Made by a program: the position numbers and the translations under genes. 28,401 bases of DNA from a virus, in IMG/VR virus record IMGVR_UViG_3300046559_000652, positions 1-28,401 of that record. One strand, given 5' to 3'. The notes beneath the pieces were generated by a model that was not told the DNA's origin, did not search any database, and was given only the letters and a program-made list of their open reading frames with translations. The first letter of the stretch is position 1, and each line of letters starts with the position of its first letter. Positions 13,156-21,117 of this stretch are shown in pieces.

Positions 13156-13403
13156 GACACACCTTATATACTGTGCTCTGTGCGGCGCTGCTGGCGGGGT
13201 GCGCCACGGCCGATGTGACGCGCAGCTGCGTCGGGACTCAGGCAATGGCCGCGGCGGTGCGGCCGGGGCTGTCGGCGTCCCCCGAGGCGTCTCTCGCGGC
13301 CGATGCGGTCCTCTTGGGATCGGCGGTGTGCGGCACCCCGCAATACGCGGTGGCGCGCGAGATCGTGCTGGACTGGGCCAGGAGCAAAGGAATCCTGCGA
13401 TGA
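13152..13403 (+). CDS. Small lipoprotein
   Basis: An 83-residue protein with a lipoprotein signal: basic start (VRHT), hydrophobic core and a perfect lipobox LAGC with Cys17. After lipidation about 67 residues remain, with two further cysteines that might form a disulfide. It starts by GTGA overlap with the holin-like gene and ends by ATGA overlap with the beta-helix gene. Rz1-type spanin lipoproteins are small and proline-rich; this one is not, so that role is doubtful. Confidence 0.65.
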   Translation: MRHTLYTVLCAALLAGCATADVTRSCVGTQAMAAAVRPGLSASPEASLAADAVLLGSAVCGTPQYAVAREIVLDWARSKGILR

Positions 13404-14986
13404 AGCGTATTGTTTCGGTCGTGGCCCTGGCGGGGCTCCTGGTCTTCGGCGGCTGCGCGCGGGCCGACATGTTCCAGAACATGAGCAACGCGAAGATCGG
13501 CGCAGTCGTCTCGGCGGTATCTCTTGGCTTCAAGGGCGACGGCGTGACCGACAATACCGCGAAGATGGCGGCCCTGTTTGCCAGGACCGACAGCCCTACG
13601 GTGTACTTCCCGTCCGGCACCTACATGATGAGCTGCCCATCCGGTCTCACCGAGACCTTCTCGGCGGTGTCGCTGCTCGGCGCGGGCGCCGACAGCATCA
13701 TCAAGTTCCCTCCTGGATGCGTTCTCTCCAGCACGATATTTATGTGGTACGGAGCCAATATCGGAGGTACCAGGGTCAGCAACCTGACCTTCGATTTGAA
13801 CACCCCGGCAACGCCAGTCGCGCCGACCATGCTTCTGTACTTCGCGGCCCACAACACGAACATAAACGGCGGCAGCTTCGACCACCTGAATGTCATCAAC
13901 GGCACCGGATTTATGTATCTGTTGTATGCCGAGGCGGCCAACGGGTCATTGCGCAACTTCCATATGGACGACAACTACCTGCACATCGCCGCGCCGGACA
14001 GTGTGCATGGCAACCAGTGTGCCGCGACCTCGATGCAGGCCGCCAACTCACTTATCACGGACATCACGATCGACCGTAACATCTGCGTCAATACCGGGAT
14101 ACAACTGGATGCCGTGAACAGCTCGGTGAGCTTCAACGACATCAGCGGTTACGGGTTTGGTACGGCAATTTTTAGCCCGTACTGGACATCGAACCACCTT
14201 ATGGTAGTCGGCAACCGGATGCACGACAGCGCCCTTACCCGCGACAGCAACAACGTGTTGGCCGGCGGCATGGAGGCGGTAGACAACTCGGTGATCTGCG
14301 AAAATATGTTTTACAATCTTGGCGGGGCCGCAATAAACAATTTTGGCAAGAACAGCCTTATATGCAACAACGTAGCTTACAACAATGGCAGCAGTCCCTT
14401 AGCGGTGGCGGCATCGCCGGAGCAGGCGGCTTTTCACACGATAATATTGGGGGGTCACAAGTTTGGCGAGAACACCCGCTACGTCGGGAACCAAGCATGG
14501 GACGACCGGGTGACGCCAAAGCAGCTTTACGGATATTTTGATTATGCAGGAGATGCTGTCACCGGGATTACGTTCAGCGGTAATAATTTCCACGGTTATC
14601 TTTCCGGGAAGGCTTATGCTATAAATCAGGGAACCAACCCGGACCCGAATGTAGAGATTATGTTGGATTGGGTAACGCTGGGCACCGCTTACGAATACCG
14701 GGTGTCGGAGATCGCGTTTACCGGCATAGATCCCTCGTATACTCAATTCAAGCTAAATTGCGGCGGCATCGGACCCTATCCGGCCGGAACCGTGAAGGTG
14801 CAGTTTGGCACGGGCGCGGGTCCCACCTGGATTTCTGGAGCGACGGATTATCTGACCGGCGGCTCGCAGACCGGATTTACGGTCGGGGCCGTCGCGACGA
14901 CGACATTCAACACCAACAGCAACGGGATGGATATCACCGCGACGCAGTGGGCGCCGGCTACTCGCAGACCAGCAACAATATGTTGA
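13400..14986 (+). CDS. Right-handed beta-helix protein (pectate-lyase-like) with export signal
   Basis: A 528-residue protein. Residues 1-23 form a signal peptide (MKRIVSVVALAGLLVFGGC, then ARA before Asp24). The FKGDGVTDNTAKMAALF segment is the typical entry of pectate-lyase/tailspike beta-helices. The middle has repeated N-rich turns (NNVAYNNGSS, DRNICVNTG, GNRMHDSAL) of parallel beta-helix coils. The C-terminal part is beta-rich. It could be a tailspike or depolymerase, but an export signal is unusual for a virion protein. After residue ~510 the frame runs into TRRPATIC and stops, while the -1 frame continues as plausible protein (see the next entry). It starts by ATGA overlap with the lipoprotein gene. 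Confidence 0.75.
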   Translation: MKRIVSVVALAGLLVFGGCARADMFQNMSNAKIGAVVSAVSLGFKGDGVTDNTAKMAALFARTDSPTVYFPSGTYMMSCPSGLTETFSAVSLLGAGADSIIKFPPGCVLSSTIFMWYGANIGGTRVSNLTFDLNTPATPVAPTMLLYFAAHNTNINGGSFDHLNVINGTGFMYLLYAEAANGSLRNFHMDDNYLHIAAPDSVHGNQCAATSMQAANSLITDITIDRNICVNTGIQLDAVNSSVSFNDISGYGFGTAIFSPYWTSNHLMVVGNRMHDSALTRDSNNVLAGGMEAVDNSVICENMFYNLGGAAINNFGKNSLICNNVAYNNGSSPLAVAASPEQAAFHTIILGGHKFGENTRYVGNQAWDDRVTPKQLYGYFDYAGDAVTGITFSGNNFHGYLSGKAYAINQGTNPDPNVEIMLDWVTLGTAYEYRVSEIAFTGIDPSYTQFKLNCGGIGPYPAGTVKVQFGTGAGPTWISGATDYLTGGSQTGFTVGAVATTTFNTNSNGMDITATQWAPATRRPATIC

Positions 14987-15195
14987 CGGCGCATTTTGCC
15001 GCTATTGGAGGGACGACCGTAGATACGTTCAATATGCGGTTTGAGACGGCGTTTTTGGCAAACACGGGAGCCTATGCGTCGGCGAGCGGCGCCTCGGCTA
15101 CCGGAGTGGTGGCAAATCCGATAACCGCGATCCGCATCCTGTCCGAGGATGCTGGCGCGATCAGCGGCAACTGCCGCTTACAAGGCACGCTTTGA
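14950..15195 (+). pseudogene. Probable out-of-frame C-terminal end of the beta-helix protein
   Basis: In the -1 frame, from about 14950, the sequence reads VGAGYSQTSNNMLTAHFAAI, then GGTTVDTFNMRF, and ends at 15195 with GNCRLQGTL. Composition and pattern resemble the beta-helix region. It may be the true end after a frameshift mutation, a programmed shift or a sequencing error. An ATG at 14980 could also start it as a 71-residue ORF overlapping the previous stop by 7 bases. Confidence 0.5.
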
Positions 15196-15389
15196 GCGGC
15201 CCCGAGGACGAGTTCGACCCCGCGGTCAACGGCGATCCCGACTCGACGACCGGCGAGGAAGACGAGGACGAGCCCAACCCGTTCGACGAGATGGCCGATT
15301 GGGACGAGCCGGATTTTGAGCCGGAAGACGGTGATGAGGACGACACTGAAGGCTGCTGCGGGTTGGGGCGTGTTCGCGAACGAGGATGA
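15192..15389 (+). CDS. Small very acidic protein
   Basis: A 65-residue protein in which about half of the residues are Asp or Glu (EEDEDEPNPFDEMADWDEPD). The start is a TTG in a TTGA overlap with the preceding stop. No fold is likely; it may be disordered or a DNA mimic. The last residues (CCGLGRVRERG) differ in character. Confidence 0.5.
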   Translation: MSGPEDEFDPAVNGDPDSTTGEEDEDEPNPFDEMADWDEPDFEPEDGDEDDTEGCCGLGRVRERG

Positions 15390-15465
15390 CGGCTGCACCC
15401 ACGTCGCGCCGATCTTCGGGCGGCGCCACGTCATGAGTATGGGCTGCTGGTTCGCTGGATACTGA
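15334..15465 (+). CDS. Possible small overlapping ORF
   Basis: A 43-residue frame starting MRTTLKAAAGWGVF overlaps the acidic ORF. It contains THVAPIFGRRHVMSMGCW, which resembles the short phage proteins with an H-x-x-P ... H ... CWC pattern. The ribosome site GGAAGACGG is weak. I cannot tell which of the two overlapping frames is used. Confidence 0.35.
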   Translation: MRTTLKAAAGWGVFANEDDGCTHVAPIFGRRHVMSMGCWFAGY

Positions 15466-15569
15466 GCCGCATCGAGGCGTTCGAGGCAGAGACGGCGCTG
15501 AGCGAGGCGGCATTCCCCGGCCAGGGAAGCCGCCCCCGTCGTAGTTCTCAGCGAAAGCCCTCGCAGGCT

Positions 15570-16373
15570 CTACCGAACCACAGCACTCGGTAGGTTTGCA
15601 CGGGCTCTTCGCTGGGGCAAGGGAAACCTTTGCCTTGCGAAGGAGTGATCCATAGCGGCCTGCATTTCATCCAATATCCGATATGCCGCGTCTCGCCTGC
15701 TCCCATAGGGAGGCTTAATGATTGGCCGCCCAATGACGAGATAGTCTGCTCCAGCCTCTATCGCTTGGGACGGTGTACTCGTGCGATTTTGATCATCGCT
15801 CTGGCTGCCAATTGGCCGCACCCCCGGCGTTACAATTAAGAAATTTGGGCGACCCCGCATCGCTCGGCTAACCGCGGCAACTTCCCTTGGAGAACAAATC
15901 ACTCCATCTGCGCCAGCGGCGGCGGCGATTAAAGCGCGCTTGCACACGAAGTCTTCTACCGTCATGTCATCGGGTGTATTGTACTCTTGCTGCATATCAT
16001 GCTTATCGTGATCGGTCAGCAGAGTCACCGCCAATATATTTGGAATCAAGCGGCCTTCCCGCCCGGCCGCCGCTGCAGCAATCGTCCCGGTCATTCCCAT
16101 TACAGTAATAAATTCAACGCGCAAATTTGCAGCACGGGCAGACATGCGGCGCATCGTGTCGCCAATGTCCACGCTCTTAAAATCTAAAAAGACTTTCTTG
16201 CCTTCTCCAATCAGATCATCCTCTATGAAGCTGATCAAGCCGGTCTCAAATAGGTACGGCCCAACCTTATAATGCGATACCGCATCCCCCAGCTCGGCGA
16301 CAACGGCTCTTGCCTCTTGCAGCCCCGATACATCAAGGGCAACGATCAGGCGCTCGTGCGCTAAGCCGGCCAT
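15570..16373 (-). CDS. pyrF: Orotidine 5'-phosphate decarboxylase
   Basis: A 267-residue OMP decarboxylase that converts OMP to UMP, the last step of UMP synthesis. LIVALDVSG at 9-17 is the first strand; YKVGPYLF carries the phosphate-side Lys. VFLDFKSVDIGDT holds the catalytic Asp-Lys-Asp (DxK..D). GVICSPREV, LIVTPGVRP and DYLVIGRPI are the later conserved strands, and DQNRTSTPSQAI matches the substrate-closing loop. It resembles the archaeal/bacterial type and is about 20 residues longer at the C-terminus than usual. GGGAGA lies upstream of the ATG. It is leftward in a rightward late module and uses A/T-ending codons (GTA, TTA, CTA, ATA) more than its neighbours, which suggests recent acquisition. 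Confidence 0.93.
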   Translation of the reverse strand: MAGLAHERLIVALDVSGLQEARAVVAELGDAVSHYKVGPYLFETGLISFIEDDLIGEGKKVFLDFKSVDIGDTMRRMSARAANLRVEFITVMGMTGTIAAAAAGREGRLIPNILAVTLLTDHDKHDMQQEYNTPDDMTVEDFVCKRALIAAAAGADGVICSPREVAAVSRAMRGRPNFLIVTPGVRPIGSQSDDQNRTSTPSQAIEAGADYLVIGRPIIKPPYGSRRDAAYRILDEMQAAMDHSFARQRFPLPQRRARANLPSAVVR

Positions 16374-16588
16374 AGCCCAATCTCCCTATTCGGGGCCATA
16401 ATGGGATCAGAACGTAGCGAATCGCCTCCCATTCGCGAACCCGCAAAAGATCGCACTCTTAGGATAACCCCCGAAATCTGCGGTTGTCACCGCAAGCCAC
16501 TGAATTGTACACCCAATTATCCCCATACGGAATCGGCAGAATTGCTTAGCTTTTGCTTAGATATCCACTACCAGCCAGCCGATCGGCA
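16374..16588. promoter_or_regulatory. Divergent region between pyrF and terL
   Basis: This A+T-richer gap must hold the pyrF promoter and may hold one for terL. Leftward, GTGACA (16490-16485), 18 bases, then TATCCT (16466-16461) is a possible promoter. A perfect palindrome, TGCGGT..ACCGCA (16479-16494), overlaps its -35. Two direct copies of TTGCTTAG lie at 16542-16549 and 16553-16560, 11 bases apart, just before terL. Confidence 0.4.
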
Positions 16589-16592
16589 ATGA
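16401..16592 (+). CDS. Possible small ORF upstream of terL
   Basis: A 63-residue frame (start MGSERSESPPIREPAKDR) whose TGA overlaps the terL ATG (16589-16592). No domain is recognised, and codon use is poorer in G/C than in the late genes. The overlap favours a coupled leader ORF, but it also covers the putative regulatory sites, so it may be chance. Confidence 0.3.
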   Translation: MGSERSESPPIREPAKDRTLRITPEICGCHRKPLNCTPNYPHTESAELLSFCLDIHYQPADRQ

Positions 16593-18658
16593 GCGACGAC
16601 CCGCGCGCCGGCATTCTGGAAATCCTGGCCGCCGACAAGTGGTTGGCCCATTTCAACCTGTTCGCCCACAGGCACATGCACAACGGCCAGCCGGTGCCGC
16701 CCGCGGAGTTCCACCCTGATCTCGTCGCCGACTTCTGGAGCCGCGATCCCTACTCGATCCGCATGGCGTTCCGCGGTTCCGCCAAATCGACGATCGGCGA
16801 AGAAGACATCGTGCTGGCGGCGTGCCTCAGAATCCACCGCAACATCATCATCATCAGCTCGAACGAGACGCGGGCGGCCGAGCGGCTGGCAAGCGTCAGC
16901 TACGAGCTGACCCAGAACGATCTCCTGGTCGAGCTGTTCGGCGACTTGAAGTCGGACCCTTGGACCCAGACCAAGCTGGTGACGACGACCGGGGTGTGCA
17001 TCCAGGCGATCGGCCGCGACCAGGACATCCGTGGCATCAAGTATCTCGACCACCGCCCCGACCTCGTATTCGTCGATGACGTGGAGAGCCCCGAGAGCGT
17101 GCAGACGCCGGAACAGCGGCGCAAGACATTGCGCTGGTTCCTTTCGGAACTGCTGCCGGCCTGCGCCCCCGAGCGCAAGGTGCGCATCCGGGCGACGCCG
17201 ATGGACGCGGAATCCTTGCCCGTAAAGCTGTGGAAAGAGTGGGGCTGGCCGACCGAGATATTCCCGGTCGAGTACCTGGACGAGGCGGGCAACCGCAAGG
17301 CGTCCTGGCCCGAGGTCTGGCCGCTCGCCAAGATCGACAAGGAGCGCGCCGGCTACGAGAAGGTTGGCGAACTCGCGATCTGGCAGCGCGAGATGATGTG
17401 CCAGGTGTTCAGCGAGGCCGACCGGATCTTCAGCCGCGAGATGATCCGGGTAAACCCCAGAGAGAAAGCGTGGCAGGGGTGCTACGCGATGATCGACCCG
17501 GCCCGCACCGTCGGGCGCAACAGCGCCAGCACCGGCTGGGCCGTGTGGTCGTGGATCAACAACCGACTCGTGGTATGGGCCGCAGATGCGCAGCTTCTAT
17601 TGCCGGATGAGATTGTGGCTCTGGCGTTTGATATTGCCGAGCGCTTCGATCCGGTGTGGGTTGGTGTCGAGCAGGACGGTCTTGAGCAGTTCCTCATGCA
17701 GCCTTTGCGGCACGAGGCTATTAGGCGTGGAGTATTCCTACCGCTGCGAGGCATGCGGGCGCCGCGGGGTAAGCTTGATTTTATCCGAGGCTTGCAGCCA
17801 TTCTTCAGCGCCCGTGAGTGCGAGTTCGCCCAGCCACTCCCGGCGCTCACCGAGCAGCTCTTAAACTTCCCAACGGGGCGCATCGACGCGCCGAACGCGC
17901 TGGCCTACGCGCTCCAGATGCGCCCTGGATTGCCGATCTACGACGGCTTCGGCGCTGACAACATCGCGCCAGACCTCGACCACGATCCGACCAAGCCCCT
18001 GTTCCTGGTGGCGAATGCGACCGCCGGGATGGTGGCGGCGATGCTGGTGCAGCGCCACGACGACCGGCTGATGGTGCTGGCCGACTGGCTGCGCGAGGGC
18101 AGCGCCGCCGAGCATGTTGACTCTATCTATATTGAGGCGACGCTGCTGGCCGACATGCCGCGCGATCACGCGGTGAAACCCGAGCGGTCCTGGGACGCGA
18201 TGCTGAAGGCGCCGCTGCCGGATCGGGTGGTGACGAAGAACCAGCCGCCGACCTGGGTGGTGCCGGCGCATCATGGGGAGAAATACAACAATGTCGGTCT
18301 TATCCAATCTGTTCGCGCCATTCCGGCGGATATCCGAATCGGCGGCGAGGAGAACGCCGGCCAGATTCAGCTGCACGATCTGCTTGGCCGGCAGCATCGC
18401 GGGTTGCCCGCTGTCGTCGTGGGGGCAAGGTCACGTTGGACCCTGCGCGCGCTTTCGGGCGGTTACGCGAGAGCCCTCGTTCGCGGGCGTCTTCAGGACT
18501 ACGCTGAGGAAGGCCCATACCGGCTTCTGATGGAGGGGCTGGAATCCTTCCTCGGGCTCGCCCGTCGGCCGCAGCAGGACGACGAGGAAGACGGCCCGCA
18601 GCCGACGCGCGAAGACCGCTATGGCAATCGTTACAAATCTGCACTACCTTTCCGCTGA
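16589..18658 (+). CDS. terL: Terminase large subunit
   Basis: A 689-residue packaging motor that pumps phage DNA into the prohead and cuts it. Walker A FRGSAKST is at 61-68 and Walker B VFVDDVE at 160-166. The nuclease domain shows CYAMIDPART with Asp303 and GVEQDG with Glu361. This arrangement fits the T7/N4-like TerL group. The protein is longer than the usual 500-600 residues; the extra C-terminal part (from about 470) includes VANATAGMVAAMLVQ and an acidic, Gln-rich end. The ATG at 16589 is set by the ATGA overlap with the small upstream ORF; an in-frame ATG 12 codons earlier has no better site. It begins the packaging and head operon. Confidence 0.95.
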   Translation: MSDDPRAGILEILAADKWLAHFNLFAHRHMHNGQPVPPAEFHPDLVADFWSRDPYSIRMAFRGSAKSTIGEEDIVLAACLRIHRNIIIISSNETRAAERLASVSYELTQNDLLVELFGDLKSDPWTQTKLVTTTGVCIQAIGRDQDIRGIKYLDHRPDLVFVDDVESPESVQTPEQRRKTLRWFLSELLPACAPERKVRIRATPMDAESLPVKLWKEWGWPTEIFPVEYLDEAGNRKASWPEVWPLAKIDKERAGYEKVGELAIWQREMMCQVFSEADRIFSREMIRVNPREKAWQGCYAMIDPARTVGRNSASTGWAVWSWINNRLVVWAADAQLLLPDEIVALAFDIAERFDPVWVGVEQDGLEQFLMQPLRHEAIRRGVFLPLRGMRAPRGKLDFIRGLQPFFSARECEFAQPLPALTEQLLNFPTGRIDAPNALAYALQMRPGLPIYDGFGADNIAPDLDHDPTKPLFLVANATAGMVAAMLVQRHDDRLMVLADWLREGSAAEHVDSIYIEATLLADMPRDHAVKPERSWDAMLKAPLPDRVVTKNQPPTWVVPAHHGEKYNNVGLIQSVRAIPADIRIGGEENAGQIQLHDLLGRQHRGLPAVVVGARSRWTLRALSGGYARALVRGRLQDYAEEGPYRLLMEGLESFLGLARRPQQDDEEDGPQPTREDRYGNRYKSALPFR

Positions 18659-18678
18659 TTCATAGGACGGAGCGCACG

Positions 18679-18918
18679 ATGGCCCGCAGTGTCGAATCCA
18701 GCCCGGATTATGTTGCGCCCCCGCCGCCGATCAACCCGACCCCGCATGATCCGGCCGAGCCCGCCGAGGTCGCGGTGCCGGAAGACCATCCGGTGCGGCA
18801 CGCGATGGCGCTGAACGCGATCCTCGACATACTGGAGGGTGCGCCGGCGTTTGCTGGTTGGCATGCGAAGATCGGCCGGATCCGCGCCGCCCTCAACTAC
18901 GTGCCGCCCAAGGCGTAG
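18679..18918 (+). CDS. Hypothetical small protein between terL and portal
   Basis: A 79-residue protein. The first 40 residues are Pro-rich and probably disordered (YVAPPPPINPTPHDP). The rest is helical (MALNAILDILEGAP, IGRIRAALNYV). GGACGGAG precedes the ATG. Genes here in podoviruses can be small head or terminase-accessory proteins; none is identified. Confidence 0.7.
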   Translation: MARSVESSPDYVAPPPPINPTPHDPAEPAEVAVPEDHPVRHAMALNAILDILEGAPAFAGWHAKIGRIRAALNYVPPKA

Positions 18919-18921
18919 AAG

Positions 18922-21117
18922 TTGTCCGACGCGGCGCCGGCCGAAGCGGAAGACGCCGCGCCCGAGAAGGCGCTGCCGTCGCGCGACCGGGATCTCTTAG
19001 GCCGTCGCCCGCGTGGCGGCGAGCCGAAGGGCGGCATCCGCGCCCATCTCGACAAGCTGTTCGATACGATTGCCAAGGGGTTCGAGGATCAGGCCGAGCG
19101 ATCGGACGCGATCCAGGACTATTGGGACTGCTACAACTGCGAGGCGAACAGCAACCGTTATTACAACGGCATCGCCGACATCTATTTCCCGATCATCCAC
19201 GATGCGGTAGAGGCGCGGGTCACGCGCTTTGTGAACCAGCTGTTTCCGCAGGGCGGCCGCTACGTCCAGGCGATCGACGCCGACGGTTCGTCCGTGCCGG
19301 CGCTGGTGGCGGTGTGCGACCACTACATCCGCCGCGCCAAGATGAAGACGGCAGTGGCCGCGGCGCTGGTTCGCAATGGCGATGTCGAGGGGCAGTACAA
19401 TCTCTACGTCGATTGGGCCGAGGTCGAGCGGCAGATTGTTTCACGTGAAACACACGGGCCCATCGACCCGCAAACCGGCCAGGAAATGCCGGGAGCCGAG
19501 ATCGAGGACATCACAGAAGAAGACGTGATCGAGGGGTTCCCGGTCTACGAGGTGCTGCACGACCCGGACGTGCTGGTGCTGCCGGCGACCTCCGATAGTG
19601 TCGAGGAGGCGCTGTCGGCGGGCGGCTGCGCGGTCGTGGTGCGGCGCTGGACCAAGGAGAAGATGGAGGTCCTGGCCGACGCGGATGCGATCCGCGAGGA
19701 CGAGGTGAAGGATCTCAAGGAGGAGATGGGTCGGGTCGGCCAGGAGAACAAAGACACCGAGTCGAAAATCCTGGCTCATGTCGGCGTCAAGAAGGGCGGC
19801 AAGGAGATATGGGTCTGGGAGGTCTGGGCCATGCTGCCGCTGACCGCCGAGGGCAACTACGCCAAGGACGGCCGCAAGCGCCTATGCCGGATATTCATGG
19901 GGCCGCGCCGCACGATGCTTGGGGCAAAGCGCAACCCGTACTGGAACGACCGCTGCCCATTGCTGAGTTGGCCGGTCAAGAAGATGGCGGGTGCCTTCAA
20001 GGGGCCGAGCCCGATCAAGTATGTGGAGAGCCTGCAATATGAAGCGAACGATGCGGTTAACGAGGGCGCGGATGCCGCAACACTTTCCGCCGCCCCGATC
20101 GTCGCAAGAGATCCTGAAAAGAGCAATGGACCGCTCGTCTATAATGTCGGGGCCGTTTGGGATGTCGCCCCCGGTTCGGTCGAGCTACTTACGTTCCCGG
20201 ATCTTACGCCTCGCGCGGCAACCCGCGTACAGATGGCCCTTCAGGCTATTTTCCAGAGCCTTGGAGTTAATCCCTCGATGCTCCCACAGCAGACGAGCAC
20301 CAGTAAGCGAAATCAGGCGCTGGTGGCTCAAGAGCAAGCCGTGGATCTCCTGACCACGGCCGAATGTGTCTCGGTCATCGAGGAGGGCATTCTGACCCCG
20401 GCGGTCGAGTGGACCGTCGATCTCGACTACCAGTTCCGCGACGCCGACATGCTGGTACGGATGTACGGCGAGGAGGGGCGGCGCGCCGTCATGCAGGAGG
20501 TCGGGCCCCTCCAGAACCGGGCCGGTTTCACCTTCGTCTGGCGCGGCGGCGAGCAGGTCAGGCAGAACGCCATGATGCTTCAGCAGGGCACCGGCATGCT
20601 GAACGTGCTGCGCGGCATGCGGCAGGAATTGATGGCCGAGGGCATGCAACTGCGCCTCGGCAAGGTGCTGACACAGCATGTATCCAATGTCTTTGGCCCC
20701 GAGATCGGGCAATCCATGATTGTCGATATGCGGGACAATCTGACGATCCCGCAGGACCAGGAAAACGGGATGCTGCTGGACGGGTTCGAGGTGCCGGTGC
20801 ATCCGCTCGACAACGACGAGCAGCACATCCCGGTCGCGATGCAGGCAATCCAGCAATCGGGCGATCCGCACGGCACCCTGCGCGTCCATCTCGCGGCTCA
20901 CCTTCAGCAGCGCCAGCAGAAAGCCCAGGCGCAGATGATGATGAAGATGCAGCAGCAGATGCAGGGCGCGGGCGGCCAGCCGCAACCCCAGGGCATCGGC
21001 CAGCCACAGCCTGGAGCCGCGCCCGCCGGCCCCCGTCTGGTGAAAGGACCGCCGGGACAAGTTCACCCGGACCAGATGCCGCGAGCCGGTGGGATTGCTA
21101 TGCCAAGAAAGTTCTGA
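18922..21117 (+). CDS. Portal protein
   Basis: A 731-residue podovirus portal, the dodecameric ring through which DNA enters and leaves the head. The N-terminal helical region (AHLDKLFDTIAKGFEDQ, DYWDCYNCEANSNRYYNG) and IYFPIIHDAVEARVTR are typical. The central part has PVYEVLHDPDVLVLP and the wing-like FMGPRRTMLG and NPYWNDRCPLLSWPVKK, which resemble the P22/N4-type portal order. The C-terminal 80 residues are Gln/Met/Pro-rich. The start is a TTG at 18922, three bases after the previous stop, since no ATG precedes the conserved N-terminal region. Its end overlaps the convergent purZ stop by 20 bases. A perfect parS palindrome lies within codons 172-177. Confidence 0.9.
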   Translation: MSDAAPAEAEDAAPEKALPSRDRDLLGRRPRGGEPKGGIRAHLDKLFDTIAKGFEDQAERSDAIQDYWDCYNCEANSNRYYNGIADIYFPIIHDAVEARVTRFVNQLFPQGGRYVQAIDADGSSVPALVAVCDHYIRRAKMKTAVAAALVRNGDVEGQYNLYVDWAEVERQIVSRETHGPIDPQTGQEMPGAEIEDITEEDVIEGFPVYEVLHDPDVLVLPATSDSVEEALSAGGCAVVVRRWTKEKMEVLADADAIREDEVKDLKEEMGRVGQENKDTESKILAHVGVKKGGKEIWVWEVWAMLPLTAEGNYAKDGRKRLCRIFMGPRRTMLGAKRNPYWNDRCPLLSWPVKKMAGAFKGPSPIKYVESLQYEANDAVNEGADAATLSAAPIVARDPEKSNGPLVYNVGAVWDVAPGSVELLTFPDLTPRAATRVQMALQAIFQSLGVNPSMLPQQTSTSKRNQALVAQEQAVDLLTTAECVSVIEEGILTPAVEWTVDLDYQFRDADMLVRMYGEEGRRAVMQEVGPLQNRAGFTFVWRGGEQVRQNAMMLQQGTGMLNVLRGMRQELMAEGMQLRLGKVLTQHVSNVFGPEIGQSMIVDMRDNLTIPQDQENGMLLDGFEVPVHPLDNDEQHIPVAMQAIQQSGDPHGTLRVHLAAHLQQRQQKAQAQMMMKMQQQMQGAGGQPQPQGIGQPQPGAAPAGPRLVKGPPGQVHPDQMPRAGGIAMPRKF
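19437..19452. promoter_or_regulatory. Perfect 16-bp parS-type palindrome inside the portal gene
   Basis: TGTTTCACGTGAAACA is a perfect palindrome identical to the ParB-binding parS consensus of many bacterial chromosomes. It covers portal codons I172-T177 (ATT GTT TCA CGT GAA ACA), all in frame. The third positions are A or T in a gene that otherwise prefers G or C. Confidence 0.85.

Noticed and set aside
13121-13399. Upstream extension of the beta-helix frame
   Set aside because: The ATG at 13400 has an ATGA overlap and begins a signal peptide; the extension lies in the lipoprotein gene with random composition.
12550-13620. Long leftward ORF (356 codons)
   Set aside because: Antisense to four coupled rightward genes with clear signals (holin topology, lipobox); low-complexity product.
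15466-15569. Possible continuation of small ORFs to the pyrF end
   Set aside because: Short open frames only, no ribosome site; nothing supportable.
20185-21066. Leftward ORF (293 codons)
   Set aside because: Antisense to the portal gene, whose conserved motifs are on the other strand.
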